A stretch of 64,000 nucleotides of DNA from an uncultured Prevotellaceae bacterium (lineage in GTDB: Bacteria > Bacteroidota > Bacteroidia > Bacteroidales > Bacteroidaceae), in assembly GCA_900314655.1 (NCBI GenBank), contig OMWC01000003.1, positions 1-64,000 of the forward strand, read 5' to 3'. The position numbers were made by a program, and so were the translations under genes. The notes beneath the pieces were generated by a model that was not told the DNA's origin, searched no databases, and saw only the letters and a list, made by a program, of their open reading frames with translations. Position 1 is the first letter of the stretch. Each line of letters starts with the position of its first letter. Of the stretch, positions 35,180 through 44,845 are shown piece after piece.

Positions 35180-35650
35180 ATGGACAACAAAGAGACCGAA
35201 TTCTCACGCATCATCCGGGAACAGAAAGCCACCATCTACACCGTGTGCTATATGTTCTCAAAGGATAAAGAGGAAGTAGATGACCTCTTTCAGGAGGTGC
35301 TCGTCAGGTTGTGGCAGGGCTACGACTCCTTTCAGGGCAAGAGTGACCTTCGGACATGGATTTATAAGGTGAGCCTGAACACCTGTATCTCTATCGACCG
35401 CAAGAAGAAGCGTCGCAAGACGCAGCCGCTCTTGGAGGGCGTGGACCTGTTCGACAAGAACGATGCCGACAACCGTCAGACGGATCTGCTGCATGAACGC
35501 ATCGGACGGCTCCAGGCCTTCGACCGTGCTATCGTATTGCTATGGCTGGAGGATATGAGCTACGAGGAGATTGCGCAGATTGTGGGAATCTCGGTGAAGA
35601 ACGTCTCGGTGAGGCTGTATCGTATTAAGGAACAATTGAAACAAATGTAA
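35180..35650 (+). CDS. ECF-type RNA polymerase sigma factor
   Basis: 156 residues with region 2 (YTVCYMFSKDKEEVDDLFQE, VLVRLW, FQGKSDLRTWIYKVSLN) and region 4 (LLWLEDMSYEEIAQIVGISV, KNVSVRLYRIKEQL), the two-domain ECF layout. It is followed after 16 bases by a four-TM protein and then a membrane peptidase with overlapping codons, so the sigma factor is probably controlled by these membrane partners rather than by a classic FecR anti-sigma factor, which is absent. Confidence 0.9.
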   Translation: MDNKETEFSRIIREQKATIYTVCYMFSKDKEEVDDLFQEVLVRLWQGYDSFQGKSDLRTWIYKVSLNTCISIDRKKKRRKTQPLLEGVDLFDKNDADNRQTDLLHERIGRLQAFDRAIVLLWLEDMSYEEIAQIVGISVKNVSVRLYRIKEQLKQM

Positions 35651-35666
35651 AAAAACTGCACGAATT

Positions 35667-36260
35667 ATGGAAAACTTGAATAATATGAACGAACTGGAGG
35701 AAATGCGCCAGCAGCTGCAGGCGCTGAAGAATAAGGTGGAACGTCAGGGTGTGCTCAACGAGCAGCTCGTCAGGAAGTCTATCCGCGACAATATGAAGGG
35801 CATCCACCGCACCATTTACTTGTTGCTGGCCCTGGTGGTGCTGATAACGCCTGTATGGCTGATGATCAAGTACCAGAACAATCTCTCGTGGCCTCTCCTC
35901 ATATTCACGCTACTCATCATGTATGTGGGGGTATTCTTCGATTGGTATATCAACCGCATGAATGTGGACAATATGGGCAACGACCTGAAGGAAACGGCCA
36001 GCCGTCTGCTGGAGATGAAGAAGCGTCGCTCGCTGCAGGAGAAGATCGGCTGCTTCGTGGTGGTTCCCGTATGGATGTTGTGGCTGGGCTATGAGTTCTA
36101 TAGCAACAACGCCAACCACACCGAGGCCATTGCCATGGTGGCAGGGATGCTGATCGGCGGACTTATCGGCGGAGCCATCGGTCTGAGCATCTTCTTCAAG
36201 TGGCAGCGGAAGAACGACGAGATGGTAGAGCAAATCAACAATTTGATGAACGAAGAATGA
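35667..36260 (+). CDS. Four-TM membrane protein, candidate anti-sigma partner
   Basis: 197 residues. A charged coiled-coil N-terminus (LEEMRQQLQALKNKVERQ) is followed by four hydrophobic segments near residues 48-67, 74-93, 129-147 and 155-176; a Gly-rich GGLIGGAIGL lies in the last. No family is recognised. Position between ECF sigma and membrane peptidase suggests it holds the sigma factor at the membrane through its cytoplasmic coiled coil; this is inference. Its TGA overlaps the ATG of the next gene. Confidence 0.75.
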   Translation: MENLNNMNELEEMRQQLQALKNKVERQGVLNEQLVRKSIRDNMKGIHRTIYLLLALVVLITPVWLMIKYQNNLSWPLLIFTLLIMYVGVFFDWYINRMNVDNMGNDLKETASRLLEMKKRRSLQEKIGCFVVVPVWMLWLGYEFYSNNANHTEAIAMVAGMLIGGLIGGAIGLSIFFKWQRKNDEMVEQINNLMNEE

Positions 36261-37420
36261 AGACAATACTCAAGATGCTGGGAGGCCTCTTGGCCGGAAT
36301 TGCTATCGGCGTGCTGATAGGCATTGGTGGAGCGGTAGTTTTTAACGGAGTAAGTATCAGCGAGGCATTTACAAAAGTGTTCAGTGGCGGAACGTTGCGC
36401 CTGTTGGTTCCTGTCTTTTGGGCAGCGTTGTGGGCCGTCGTGAGCTTCTTCCTGCAAATCGTCATCCATGAAGGCGGTCATCTGGTGGCCGGACTGCTGA
36501 CGGGCTACCGCTTCGTGTCGTTCCGCATCTTCAGTCTGACGCTCATCCGTAAAGACGGCCGCTACCAGTGGCGCAACTTCTCGCTGGGCGGAACGGGCGG
36601 ACAGTGCCTGATGGCTCCGCCGCTGCGACCCCTCGAAGAGATAGATACCCGGTGGTATAACCTGGGCGGAGTGCTGGCCAATGTTGTTGTGAGCACCCTG
36701 GCGCTCGTGCTCCTGCTGTGCTTCGACCTCCCCGATTGGGCAGAGATTTTCCTGATGACACTGACATTTTTCGGCTACTTGCTGGCACTCATCAACGGCA
36801 TTCCCATGAAGTTGAGCGGCGTGAACAACGACGGCTACAATCTGCTCTTCCTTGAGAAAACGCCCGATGACAAGCGCCGCCTCTGTCAGATGCTCGAAGC
36901 CAATGCCAACATACAGAACGGCATACAGCCCAAGGAAATGCCCGACGAGATGTTTCCCGCTGAAGAGCAGGTGAACTGGAAAGACGGCCTGCAGGTGAAC
37001 TGGCAGCTGATGGTAGTTGCCCGACTGGAGAACCAGCACCGCTGGGAAGAGGCCTACGCCCTGTTGCAGGAAGGACTGGCCCAGAAACAACACATAGCCG
37101 CACTATTCCAGCAGGAACTCACGCTCGAGATGGTGTTCGTTTGCCTGGTCACCGGCCGTATTGAGGAGGCCCGCCAGCTTTACACCGACCGGCTGCGCAA
37201 ATATGTGAAGCAGTTCATGAAGACGCATAGCAGCAAGCAGCGCATTCATTTCGCCACGACCCTGCTGCTCGACGGCAACCGCGAAGAGGCTCTTCAGCTG
37301 CTGGAAGACCTGAAAGCACATCGCACCGACTACCTCTTGCAGGGCGAGGTCGATATGGACATCGAGCTGATGGAGCATCTTTTGAGTGTAGAGTGTAGAG
37401 TTGAGAGTGTAGAGTTATGA
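36257..37420 (+). CDS. M50-like membrane metallopeptidase with helical C-terminal domain
   Basis: The ATG at 36257 overlaps the previous stop (ATGA), giving 387 residues. HEGGH (71-75) lies in a transmembrane segment (SFFLQIVIHEGGHLVAG), and NNDGYNLL fits the second metal-binding N/DxxDG motif of site-2-type peptidases; NLGGVLANVVVS is also typical. After about residue 230 comes a soluble TPR-like part (RWEEAYALLQEGLAQ). The last residues (SVECRVESVEL) are encoded by a GAGTGTAGAGT simple repeat that the reading frame has entered. It may cleave membrane substrates in a sigma-factor cascade with the two upstream genes. Confidence 0.75.
   Translation: MKTILKMLGGLLAGIAIGVLIGIGGAVVFNGVSISEAFTKVFSGGTLRLLVPVFWAALWAVVSFFLQIVIHEGGHLVAGLLTGYRFVSFRIFSLTLIRKDGRYQWRNFSLGGTGGQCLMAPPLRPLEEIDTRWYNLGGVLANVVVSTLALVLLLCFDLPDWAEIFLMTLTFFGYLLALINGIPMKLSGVNNDGYNLLFLEKTPDDKRRLCQMLEANANIQNGIQPKEMPDEMFPAEEQVNWKDGLQVNWQLMVVARLENQHRWEEAYALLQEGLAQKQHIAALFQQELTLEMVFVCLVTGRIEEARQLYTDRLRKYVKQFMKTHSSKQRIHFATTLLLDGNREEALQLLEDLKAHRTDYLLQGEVDMDIELMEHLLSVECRVESVEL
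37384..37416 (+). repeat. GAGTGTAGAGT simple repeat tract, partly coding
   Basis: About four units of GAGTGTA/GAGTTGA form the 3' end of the peptidase gene. The complementary sort (TCTACACTCTACATTC) fills 27507-27533 between two minus-strand genes. Confidence 0.75.
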
Positions 37421-37505
37421 TTACTTTTGAAGCTCGTTGCAACTTTTCGGGCTGTCAAATCGTCTATATAAACAAAATAACATTGTAAATATAACTAACA
37501 GTATT

Positions 37506-37823
37506 ATGATTTTATCAACAACCCCAACCATTGAAGGCCATACCATTAAGGAATATAAAGGTGTGGTGACTGGAGAGACTATTATTGGTGCAAACTTCGT
37601 GAAGGATTTCTTTGCCGGCATCCGAGACATTGTGGGCGGACGTTCGAGCGCGTATGAGAAAGTGCTGCGCGAAGCCAAAGACACGTCAATGAAGGAAATG
37701 GAAGACCGCGCCCGCGAGCTGGGTGCCAATGCCATCGTGGGCATCGACATCGACTATGAGACCATCGGACAGGGAAATTCCATGCTGATGGTAGCTACCA
37801 GCGGAACGGCAGTGGTGATTTAA
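37506..37823 (+). CDS. YbjQ/UPF0145 family protein
   Basis: 105 residues from the ATG at 37506 ([20 protein letters not shown]). The conserved [33 protein letters not shown] and [14 protein letters not shown] blocks define the YbjQ (DUF74) family, pentameric cytosolic proteins once called heavy-metal-binding; function is unsettled. An upstream in-frame start at 37437 is unlikely since the extension lacks family similarity. Confidence 0.88.
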   Translation: MILSTTPTIEGHTIKEYKGVVTGETIIGANFVKDFFAGIRDIVGGRSSAYEKVLREAKDTSMKEMEDRARELGANAIVGIDIDYETIGQGNSMLMVATSGTAVVI

Positions 37824-37824
37824 A

Positions 37825-37858
37825 ACCCCTCCCCCTTCCCCCTCCCGGGGGAGGGGAG
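37825..37858 (+). repeat. C/G-rich dispersed repeat after the YbjQ gene
   Basis: ACCCCTCCCCCTTCCCCCTC, then CCGGGGGAGGGGAG, right after the stop codon. Confidence 0.7.
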
Positions 37859-37905
37859 TAATGCAGATTTGATACAATCGGAAACGAAAAAGACGAAGAA
37901 AATCA

Positions 37906-37935
37906 TTGCCGTCTCGCCGTTATTGATTAATTTTG
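37906..37935 (+). promoter_or_regulatory. Promoter of the M16 peptidase gene
   Basis: TTG (37906-37908) and TAATTTTG (37928-37935) with a 19-base spacer. Confidence 0.65.
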
Positions 37936-37971
37936 CAGCGTAAAACATTTTTATTTACTAACGTATCAACA

Positions 37972-40806
37972 ATGAAATTCAAGAGATTTATGATGCTGGC
38001 CGCCCTGCTCGTTAGCAGCGTGGCCGCAATGGTGGCACAGGAGATGCAGATGCCGCCTATTCCAATTGACAAAAACGTGAGGATCGGTAAGCTGGACAAT
38101 GGTCTGACCTACTATATCCGCAAGAACAACTGGCCCGAGAACGTGGCCAACTTCTACATCGCACAGCGCGTGGGTTCCATTCAGGAGAACGAGGACCAGC
38201 GCGGACTGGCTCACTTCCTGGAGCATATGGCCTTCAACGGATCGGAGCATTTCCCCGATTCGGCACTGCTCGACTTTACCCGTCGCATTGGTGTTGACTT
38301 CGGTCGCGACCTGAATGCCTACACTTCCATCGACCAGACCGTGTATCGCATCTGCGACGTGCCCTCGAAGCGCGTGACCGCTCTCGACTCCTGCATACTT
38401 GTGCTGAAAGACTGGTCGAACGGCCTCACGCTGAAAGGCGAGGAGATTGAGAAAGAGCGCGGCGTCATCCATCAGGAATGGCAGCTGGGCGAAGGTCCCG
38501 TGCAGCGCATCCAGCAGAAGCTCTTTCCCCGTTTGTATCCCGGTTCTAAGTATGGCGAGCGTCTGCCCATCGGACTGATGAGCGTGGTAGATGGCTGTAA
38601 TCCGCAGGTGCTGCGCGATTATTACCACAAATGGTACCGTCCCGACAACCAGGCAATCATCATTGTCGGTGATGTGGACGTGGACCATTGCGAGCAGGTG
38701 ATCAAGGATCTCTGGAAAGACAGCAAGGTGGATCCCAATGCCGCCAAGGTGGTAGATGAACCCGTGCCCGACAATGCCGAGGCTATCTTTGCCATCGAGA
38801 AAGACAAGGAGATGCAGTATGGCCAGATCCTGATGTGCATGAAACAGGATGCCACCAAGCCCGAAGAGAAGGTGGGCATCGACTATCTCATCCAAGACTA
38901 TTGCGTGGATCTGATCTCTTTGATGTTCGATATGCGTACGCAGGAAGCAGCCCAGAAGCCTGACTGCCCCTTCGTGTATGCCAGCGCCAGCTACGGCGAA
39001 TACCTGCTCTCGAAGACTAAGGATGCCTTCATGCTCATCGGCGTGCCCAAGGAAGGCAAGGACCTGGAGACAGCGGCTGCCATCTACCGTGAGGCTCAGC
39101 GCGTGAAACAGTACGGTTTCACCCCCTCTGAGTTCGACCGCGCCAAGCAGGAATACATGAGTCGCCTGGAGAAGCAGTTCACCAACCGCAACAAAATCAC
39201 CAATGCCGACTTCGGTAACCAGTATCGTGACCACTTCCTGGCCAACGAGCCCATCCCCTCTATTGAGGAACGCTATGAGCTGATGAAGCAGATAGCTCCG
39301 ATGATCCCACTCGAGGCTGTCAACGAAGTTCTGCAGAAGGAACTTATCAGCAACACCGACTCTAACCTCGTGGTGGCTTTCTTTGCTCCCGACCGTGAAG
39401 GCTATGTCCTGCCTACTGAACAGCAGATGGCCGATGCCGTGAGGGCCGTGCGCGCAGAAAAGATAGAGGCCTATGTAGACAACGTGAAGAACGAGCCGCT
39501 CATTGCCCCCGAGGCTATGCCAAAGGCTGGCAAGATTGTCAAGGAGACTGAGAACAAGGAGTTCGGATACAAGGAACTCACGCTCTCCAACGGTGCTCGC
39601 GTCATCATGAAGAAGACAGACTTCAAGGACGATGAAATCATGTTCCAGGCCATGGCTAAGGGCGGAAAGGGACTCTACGGAGCTGCCGACTACGACAACA
39701 TGCAGCTCTTCTCCACCGTCATGGAAACCAGCGGACTGGGTAATTTCTCGAACACCGAACTGCAGAAAGCCCTCTACGGCAAGCAGGCCAGCGTCAGCAT
39801 GAACCTCAACAACTACTATCAAGTGCTGGGCGGACAGACTGTTCCCAAGGATGTCGAGACCCTGATGCAGCTCATCTACCTCAACTTCACCAATGTAAAG
39901 AAGGACGAAGAGGCTTATAAGAGCATCATGGGACAGATAGAATTGGTACTCAAGAACCGTCACCTCTCGCCCGAGACTGCCTTCAGTGACTCCGTAGCCG
40001 TCACCATGTATAACCACCATCCCCTCTATGCCCCGCTCACCGCTGAGACCCTGAAGGGCGTTAATCAAGATCGTGTGCTGCAGATGGCAAAGGAGCGTTT
40101 CAGCAATGCCGGCGAGTTTGTGTTCTACTTCGTGGGCAACTATGATGAGGCCACCCTGCGTCCGCTCATCGAGCAGTACATTGCTTCGCTGCCTGCTAAG
40201 AAGAAGGCTACGGGATGGAAAGAAGTGCCCAGCTTCGTCAACGGCAAGGTGCAGAATAAGTTCTACCGCAAGATGGAGAGTCCCAAGGCCTCCGCACTTG
40301 AAGTTTGGCACATGCCCGTGGACTACACCGTTGAGAACGAGGTGCTCGCCGATGCCGCCGCCCAGGTGCTCTCGATGGTCTATCTGAAGGATATCCGCGA
40401 AGATGCCAGTGCCGCCTATTCAGTAGGTGCGCAGGGAAGCATCCGCCGCATGGGACTCAAGACCGAGGCCCTGCTGCTGGCCCAGTGCCCCATGGATCCC
40501 AAGAAGGCCGACACCGCCCTGAAGCTGCTGGCCAAGGGTATGGCCGACAACACTGTGAAGGTGGACGACGAGAAGGTTCAGAAGGTGAAGGAGACCATGC
40601 TGAAGACCTACGACGAGCAGGTGAAGACCAATGGTTTCTGGATGAACTACATCGACGAATACGTCTGGACAGGCAAGAACCTGGTGAAAGGACAACGCGA
40701 AGCCATCGAGTCGCTCACTCCCCAGAAGATTGCCGCCTTCCTGAAGAAGCTGGTGGCCAGCGGAAACCACGTCGAGGTGATCATGCTGCCTGAAGAAAAC
40801 AAGTAA
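37972..40806 (+). CDS. M16-family zinc metallopeptidase (pitrilysin-like)
   Basis: 944 residues from the ATG at 37972, which begins a signal peptide (MKFKRFMMLAALLVSSVAAMVAQ). The inverted zinc motif HFLEH is in GLAHFLEHMAFNGSEHF, with the downstream Glu region (GEEIEKERGVIHQEW). The length allows the usual four M16 domains: an active N-terminal half and an inactive C-terminal half. It is probably a periplasmic or outer-membrane-associated protease degrading peptides. It is monocistronic: its own promoter and a strong terminator at 40830. Confidence 0.92.
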   Translation: MKFKRFMMLAALLVSSVAAMVAQEMQMPPIPIDKNVRIGKLDNGLTYYIRKNNWPENVANFYIAQRVGSIQENEDQRGLAHFLEHMAFNGSEHFPDSALLDFTRRIGVDFGRDLNAYTSIDQTVYRICDVPSKRVTALDSCILVLKDWSNGLTLKGEEIEKERGVIHQEWQLGEGPVQRIQQKLFPRLYPGSKYGERLPIGLMSVVDGCNPQVLRDYYHKWYRPDNQAIIIVGDVDVDHCEQVIKDLWKDSKVDPNAAKVVDEPVPDNAEAIFAIEKDKEMQYGQILMCMKQDATKPEEKVGIDYLIQDYCVDLISLMFDMRTQEAAQKPDCPFVYASASYGEYLLSKTKDAFMLIGVPKEGKDLETAAAIYREAQRVKQYGFTPSEFDRAKQEYMSRLEKQFTNRNKITNADFGNQYRDHFLANEPIPSIEERYELMKQIAPMIPLEAVNEVLQKELISNTDSNLVVAFFAPDREGYVLPTEQQMADAVRAVRAEKIEAYVDNVKNEPLIAPEAMPKAGKIVKETENKEFGYKELTLSNGARVIMKKTDFKDDEIMFQAMAKGGKGLYGAADYDNMQLFSTVMETSGLGNFSNTELQKALYGKQASVSMNLNNYYQVLGGQTVPKDVETLMQLIYLNFTNVKKDEEAYKSIMGQIELVLKNRHLSPETAFSDSVAVTMYNHHPLYAPLTAETLKGVNQDRVLQMAKERFSNAGEFVFYFVGNYDEATLRPLIEQYIASLPAKKKATGWKEVPSFVNGKVQNKFYRKMESPKASALEVWHMPVDYTVENEVLADAAAQVLSMVYLKDIREDASAAYSVGAQGSIRRMGLKTEALLLAQCPMDPKKADTALKLLAKGMADNTVKVDDEKVQKVKETMLKTYDEQVKTNGFWMNYIDEYVWTGKNLVKGQREAIESLTPQKIAAFLKKLVASGNHVEVIMLPEENK

Positions 40807-40829
40807 GTAAGCCGTAAGGCTAATATCCT

Positions 40830-40871
40830 AAAAAAGGGATGGCATTCTAAAATGTATGCTATCCCTTTTTT
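40830..40871. terminator. Bidirectional-type terminator after the M16 gene
   Basis: AAAAAAGGGAT and ATCCCTTTTTT with inner GCAT/ATGC form a long stem around a ten-base loop, ending in a T run. Confidence 0.9.
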
Positions 40872-40883
40872 CATTGATTTAAA

Positions 40884-40915
40884 TTTGGTTTTTCGCTCAC
40901 TTAATCGTACCTTTG
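40884..40915 (+). promoter_or_regulatory. Promoter of metK
   Basis: TTTG (40884-40887) and TACCTTTG (40908-40915) with a 20-base spacer. No SAM riboswitch-like structure fits in the 28-base leader. Confidence 0.75.
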
Positions 40916-40943
40916 CACCCGAAAATAAAAAGGTACGAAGATT

Positions 40944-42203
40944 ATGGCATATTTATTTACTTCAGAATCAGTGTCGGAAGGCCATCCCGACAAGGTGGCC
41001 GACCAGATTAGCGACGCTTTGCTCGACCAGTTCCTGGCCTATGACGAAAAGGCACACTGTGCTATTGAATCGTTCGTGACGACCGGACAGGTCATCATCA
41101 TGGGCGAGGTGCGCTCGTCGGAATATATTGATTTGCAGACGATTGCCCGCAAAACGGTGAACAGGATTGGTTACACGAAGTCGGAATATCAGTTCGACGG
41201 CAACTCTTGCGGTGTGCTGACGGCCATCCACGAGCAGAGCGACGATATCAACCAAGGCGTTTCCCGTGAAGACGAGGAGAATCAGGGAGCCGGTGACCAG
41301 GGCATGATGTTCGGCTATGCCACCAACGAGACGGAGAACTATATGCCGCTGCCGTTGGATCTGGCGCACCGACTGATGAAGACCTTGGCTGAAATCCGTA
41401 AGGAGGGAAAGGTGATGACTTATCTGCGTCCCGATTCGAAGAGTCAGGTGACGATAGAATACAGCGACGAGGGCGTGCCCCAGCGTATAGATACCATTGT
41501 GGTTTCCACGCAGCATGATGAATTCGACGCTGACGACGAGCGGATGCTTGCCAAAATCAAGGATGATGTGATCAATATCCTCATTCCCCGGGTGAAGGCT
41601 CAGATCAAGAGCGAAAAGGTGCTGGCTTTGTTTAACGACAAGATTACGTACCACGTGAACCCTACGGGTAAATTCGTGATAGGTGGCCCTCATGGAGATA
41701 CGGGTCTGACAGGCCGTAAGATTATCGTAGATACCTATGGCGGCAAGGGAGCCCATGGCGGCGGTGCCTTCTCGGGTAAAGATCCTTCGAAGGTGGACCG
41801 TTCGGCCGCTTACGCAGCCCGCTGGATTGCGAAGAACATGGTGGCAGCCGGTGTGAGCGACGAGATGCTGGTACAAGTGAGCTATGCCATCGGTGTGGCT
41901 GAGCCTGTGAGTATCTATGTGAATACCTATGGAAAGAGTCATGTGGGGATGTCTGACGGTGAGATTGCCGATAAGATAAAGGGAATGTTCGACCTGCGGC
42001 CGAAAGCTATTGAGCGCCAACTGAAACTGCGCCAGCCGATGTATTTCGAAACGGCTGCCTACGGTCACATGGGCCGTGAGAACGAAGTGGTGGAGAAGAC
42101 TTTCACCAGTCGCTATCACGAGACAAAGACCATCCCCGTGGAACTCTTCACATGGGAGAAGCTCGACCGGGTAGAGGAGATTAAGGCGGTGTTCTTTCAT
42201 TGA
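40944..42203 (+). CDS. metK: S-adenosylmethionine synthetase
   Basis: 419 residues. ATP and methionine binding motifs are clear: [20 protein letters not shown], the [12 protein letters not shown] hexapeptide region, and [18 protein letters not shown] near residue 270-290. The enzyme makes SAM from methionine and ATP in the cytosol. Length and motifs are those of the Bacteroidetes type. Confidence 0.98.
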   Translation: MAYLFTSESVSEGHPDKVADQISDALLDQFLAYDEKAHCAIESFVTTGQVIIMGEVRSSEYIDLQTIARKTVNRIGYTKSEYQFDGNSCGVLTAIHEQSDDINQGVSREDEENQGAGDQGMMFGYATNETENYMPLPLDLAHRLMKTLAEIRKEGKVMTYLRPDSKSQVTIEYSDEGVPQRIDTIVVSTQHDEFDADDERMLAKIKDDVINILIPRVKAQIKSEKVLALFNDKITYHVNPTGKFVIGGPHGDTGLTGRKIIVDTYGGKGAHGGGAFSGKDPSKVDRSAAYAARWIAKNMVAAGVSDEMLVQVSYAIGVAEPVSIYVNTYGKSHVGMSDGEIADKIKGMFDLRPKAIERQLKLRQPMYFETAAYGHMGRENEVVEKTFTSRYHETKTIPVELFTWEKLDRVEEIKAVFFH

Positions 42204-42242
42204 TCATTGACAATTGAACTTTAATCTTAATCTTCGGTCTTT

Positions 42243-43292
42243 GTGAATCAGCAGCAGGACAGCATACATGCTACGCATGAGGTATCCGGCCATCTCCCTC
42301 AAAGGGCGGTGGCCGATAGTCAGCGTGTACAACGTCCTGAGAAACAGCTGACTCCCTATCAGGTGCTGAGCAAGTTGCCTAAAGATGCTACGCCGGCACA
42401 ACAGGATTCTGCCATTCAGGCTACGTTTCATCAGGAGAACTTGCATCTGAGTACACGTCCTGATACGCTTCACCTGCCGGGACACGACAAGGGAAAGGGA
42501 CCGAAGGATGTCTCGCTGCCGCAATATTACCGTGAGTCGTTCTTCAGCAATGACACCCTGCTGCATCCCGAAATCAGCGGAGGCCGATATGGCGTGGCCG
42601 GTGACCCCGTGCCCTATACCATCAGCGGCGACAATACCATCACCTCGCTGCTGCTTATTTGTTTTGTGGTGGCCATGATCTCCTTTGGCCGTTCACACGA
42701 TTTTATCTTCCGCCAAGCCAAAGGCTTCTTTTCCGTCCCTCACAGCGGTCTGACCACAGAGGTGACGGAGACTACCGGCGAGTTCCGTTTCCAGTTTTTC
42801 CTGGGTGCACTGACTTGTCTGCTGGCTTCCATCATTACATTCTTCTACGTGCAGGATCGTGTGGCCGATACATTTATCCTGCGTTCGCAGTATATGCTGA
42901 TCTGGATATTCTTCGGCTGTTTCCTGGGTTATTTCCTACTGAAGTCGTTGTTGTATGCCGTCGTGAACTGGGCCTTCTTTGATAAGAAGAGCAACCGCAC
43001 GTGGCAAAAAACTTTACTTTTTATGGTATGTGTGGAGGGTGTGGCCATCTTCCCCCTGGTGTTGCTGCAGACATACTTCAACATGAGCATGCAGAATGCT
43101 ATTATTTATGCCCTGGTGGTCATCGTTCTGACCAAAATACTGGTATTTTACAGGTCATATATAATCTTTTTCCGACAAAATGGAGCTTTTTTGCAAAATA
43201 TTTTGTACTTTTGCGCGCTGGAAATCGTACCGCTGTTCTCCCTGGGAGGACTTTTGGTGACAATTGTGGATTTTTTGAAAATAAATTTTTAG
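42243..43292 (+). CDS. DUF4271 membrane protein
   Basis: 349 residues, apparently with a GTG start; no nearby in-frame ATG exists. The N-terminal 130 residues are polar and low in complexity. Then come about six hydrophobic segments (TSLLLICFVVAMISFG, LGALTCLLASIITFFYV, YMLIWIFFGCFLGYFLL, TLLFMVCVEGVAIFPLVLLQ, and two more). The family is DUF4271, found in Bacteroidetes directly upstream of hemD as here (seven-base gap). Function unknown. Confidence 0.8.
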   Translation: MNQQQDSIHATHEVSGHLPQRAVADSQRVQRPEKQLTPYQVLSKLPKDATPAQQDSAIQATFHQENLHLSTRPDTLHLPGHDKGKGPKDVSLPQYYRESFFSNDTLLHPEISGGRYGVAGDPVPYTISGDNTITSLLLICFVVAMISFGRSHDFIFRQAKGFFSVPHSGLTTEVTETTGEFRFQFFLGALTCLLASIITFFYVQDRVADTFILRSQYMLIWIFFGCFLGYFLLKSLLYAVVNWAFFDKKSNRTWQKTLLFMVCVEGVAIFPLVLLQTYFNMSMQNAIIYALVVIVLTKILVFYRSYIIFFRQNGAFLQNILYFCALEIVPLFSLGGLLVTIVDFLKINF

Positions 43293-43299
43293 GACACAG

Positions 43300-44046
43300 A
43301 TGATTAAAAAGATTCTGATATCACAGCCCAAGCCTGCAAGCGAGAAGTCGCCTTACTATGACATCGCCAGCGACTATGGAGTGGAACTGGTCTTCCGTCC
43401 GTTCATTAAAGTCGAGGGCCTCACCTCGAAGGAGTTTCGTTCACAGAAGGTAAGTATTCTGAACTATACTGCCGTTGTGTTCACTTCCCGTCACGCCATC
43501 GATAACTATTTCAAGTTGGCTAAGGAAATGCGTCTGGAAATCCCAGAGGACATGAAGTACTTTTGCGTTACAGAGCAGATTGCGCTGTATATTCAGAAGT
43601 ATGTGCAGTATCGCAAGCGCAAGGTGTTCTTCGGCAATACTGGAAAGATTGTGGATCTGCTGCCCCTGATGGTGAAGCACAAGTCGGAGAAGTATCTCAT
43701 TCCGATGAGCGATGTGCATGATAATTCCACGGCCGACCTTCTGGATTCGAAGAAGTTGAACCATACGGAGTGTGTGATGTATCGCACGGTGAGCAATGAT
43801 TTCACCGAGGATGAGGTGAAGACATTCGACTATGATATGTGCGTGTTCTTCAGTCCTTCTGGCATCAATGCCTTCGTGAAGACTTTCGGTGATACCAAGA
43901 ACGAATCGGTTGTGGTGGCCACTTTCGGTCCCAGCACCACGAAGTCGGCCCACGATGCAGGACTTAAGGTTGTCATTGAGGCTCCTACTCCGGAGTTCCC
44001 ATCGATGACGGCAGCCCTGAAAAATTATCTGTCGAAAACAAAATAA
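43300..44046 (+). CDS. hemD: Uroporphyrinogen-III synthase
   Basis: 248 residues of the HemD fold: ILISQPKPASEKSPYYDIAS, VVFTSRHAIDNYFKLA, MCVFFSPSGINAFVKTF and VVVATFGPSTTKSAHDAGLK are the family blocks. It cyclises hydroxymethylbilane to uroporphyrinogen III in haem and corrinoid synthesis. HemD is poorly conserved, so identification rests on these blocks and on the standard DUF4271-hemD-rnpA-yidD order. Confidence 0.9.
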   Translation: MIKKILISQPKPASEKSPYYDIASDYGVELVFRPFIKVEGLTSKEFRSQKVSILNYTAVVFTSRHAIDNYFKLAKEMRLEIPEDMKYFCVTEQIALYIQKYVQYRKRKVFFGNTGKIVDLLPLMVKHKSEKYLIPMSDVHDNSTADLLDSKKLNHTECVMYRTVSNDFTEDEVKTFDYDMCVFFSPSGINAFVKTFGDTKNESVVVATFGPSTTKSAHDAGLKVVIEAPTPEFPSMTAALKNYLSKTK

Positions 44047-44052
44047 GCTCGC

Positions 44053-44463
44053 ATGTCTGCATCCGACGCTCTCACACTGGGCAAGGAAGAGCGGATATCG
44101 AGCCGTAAACTCATTGACATGCTCTTCAACGGAGGCCAAAGCCGTTCGATGGTAGCCTTCCCGTTGAGACTTGTATATATGGAAAATGTACGCGAGGGCG
44201 CTTGCCCACCAGCCCAGTTGCTGGTGAGTGTGCCCAAACGTTGTTTTAAGAGGGCTGTGAAACGCAACCGCGTGAAGCGGCAGGTTCGTGAGGCCTACCG
44301 CCATCATAAGCATCTGATATGGAATGTGTTGCCTGCCGACCGGCAGCTGGCGTTGGCTTTTATCTGGCTTGACGACCGGCTTTACGACACAGCAGAGGTG
44401 GAGCAGAGGGTAGCCTCGCTCATGGAACGGCTCGCTGAGAAAGTGACTGGCAGTCAGAGATGA
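44053..44463 (+). CDS. rnpA: Ribonuclease P protein component
   Basis: 136 residues with the N-terminal start [20 protein letters not shown] and the RNR motif region [18 protein letters not shown], which binds the RNase P RNA and pre-tRNA leader. It overlaps the next gene by four bases (ATGA). In most bacteria rnpA follows rpmH near the origin; here it lies in the hemD-yidD-tyrS block, the usual Bacteroidetes arrangement. Confidence 0.95.
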   Translation: MSASDALTLGKEERISSRKLIDMLFNGGQSRSMVAFPLRLVYMENVREGACPPAQLLVSVPKRCFKRAVKRNRVKRQVREAYRHHKHLIWNVLPADRQLALAFIWLDDRLYDTAEVEQRVASLMERLAEKVTGSQR

Positions 44464-44723
44464 AAGGTTTGTGGATATTTATCAAACGGGTAGGCCGCGG
44501 CATCTCGTGGGTTTTGGTAGCCATTTTGCTGGTTCCTATCTGGATCTATCAGAAAGCCATCTCGCCTTATACGCCCCCTTCGTGCAGGTTTACACCTACT
44601 TGTTCGGAATATGCCCGTCAGGCGTTGATCAAGCACGGTCCAGTCAAAGGTCTTTATCTGGCCATTCGCCGTATCCTGAGATGCCATCCATGGGGTGGTT
44701 CCGGATATGACCCGGTGCCTTGA
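44460..44723 (+). CDS. yidD: Membrane protein insertion efficiency factor YidD
   Basis: 87 residues. The hallmark segments are [20 protein letters not shown] and [20 protein letters not shown], then [17 protein letters not shown]. An amphipathic N-terminal helix ([20 protein letters not shown]) binds the inner membrane. YidD helps YidC insert membrane proteins. Its ATG overlaps the rnpA stop. Confidence 0.95.
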   Translation: MKGLWIFIKRVGRGISWVLVAILLVPIWIYQKAISPYTPPSCRFTPTCSEYARQALIKHGPVKGLYLAIRRILRCHPWGGSGYDPVP

Positions 44724-44845
44724 TTTAATATAGAATTAAGAGTGTAGAATGGAGAGCTATTTCCAAAGACTGTGGCTGACGAAGGCCTCACCTGTCAACT
44801 CTATGCGACATTAAGCGATATAATATTGAAAACGAAAATATAAAG

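Noticed and set aside
37966..40311. Very long minus-strand frame opposite the M16 peptidase
   Set aside because: It mirrors a gene with clear HFLEH motif and signal peptide; the antisense product has no sensible domains and arises from codon bias.
40872..40943. SAM riboswitch before metK
   Set aside because: The leader between promoter and ATG is under 30 bases, too short for an aptamer.
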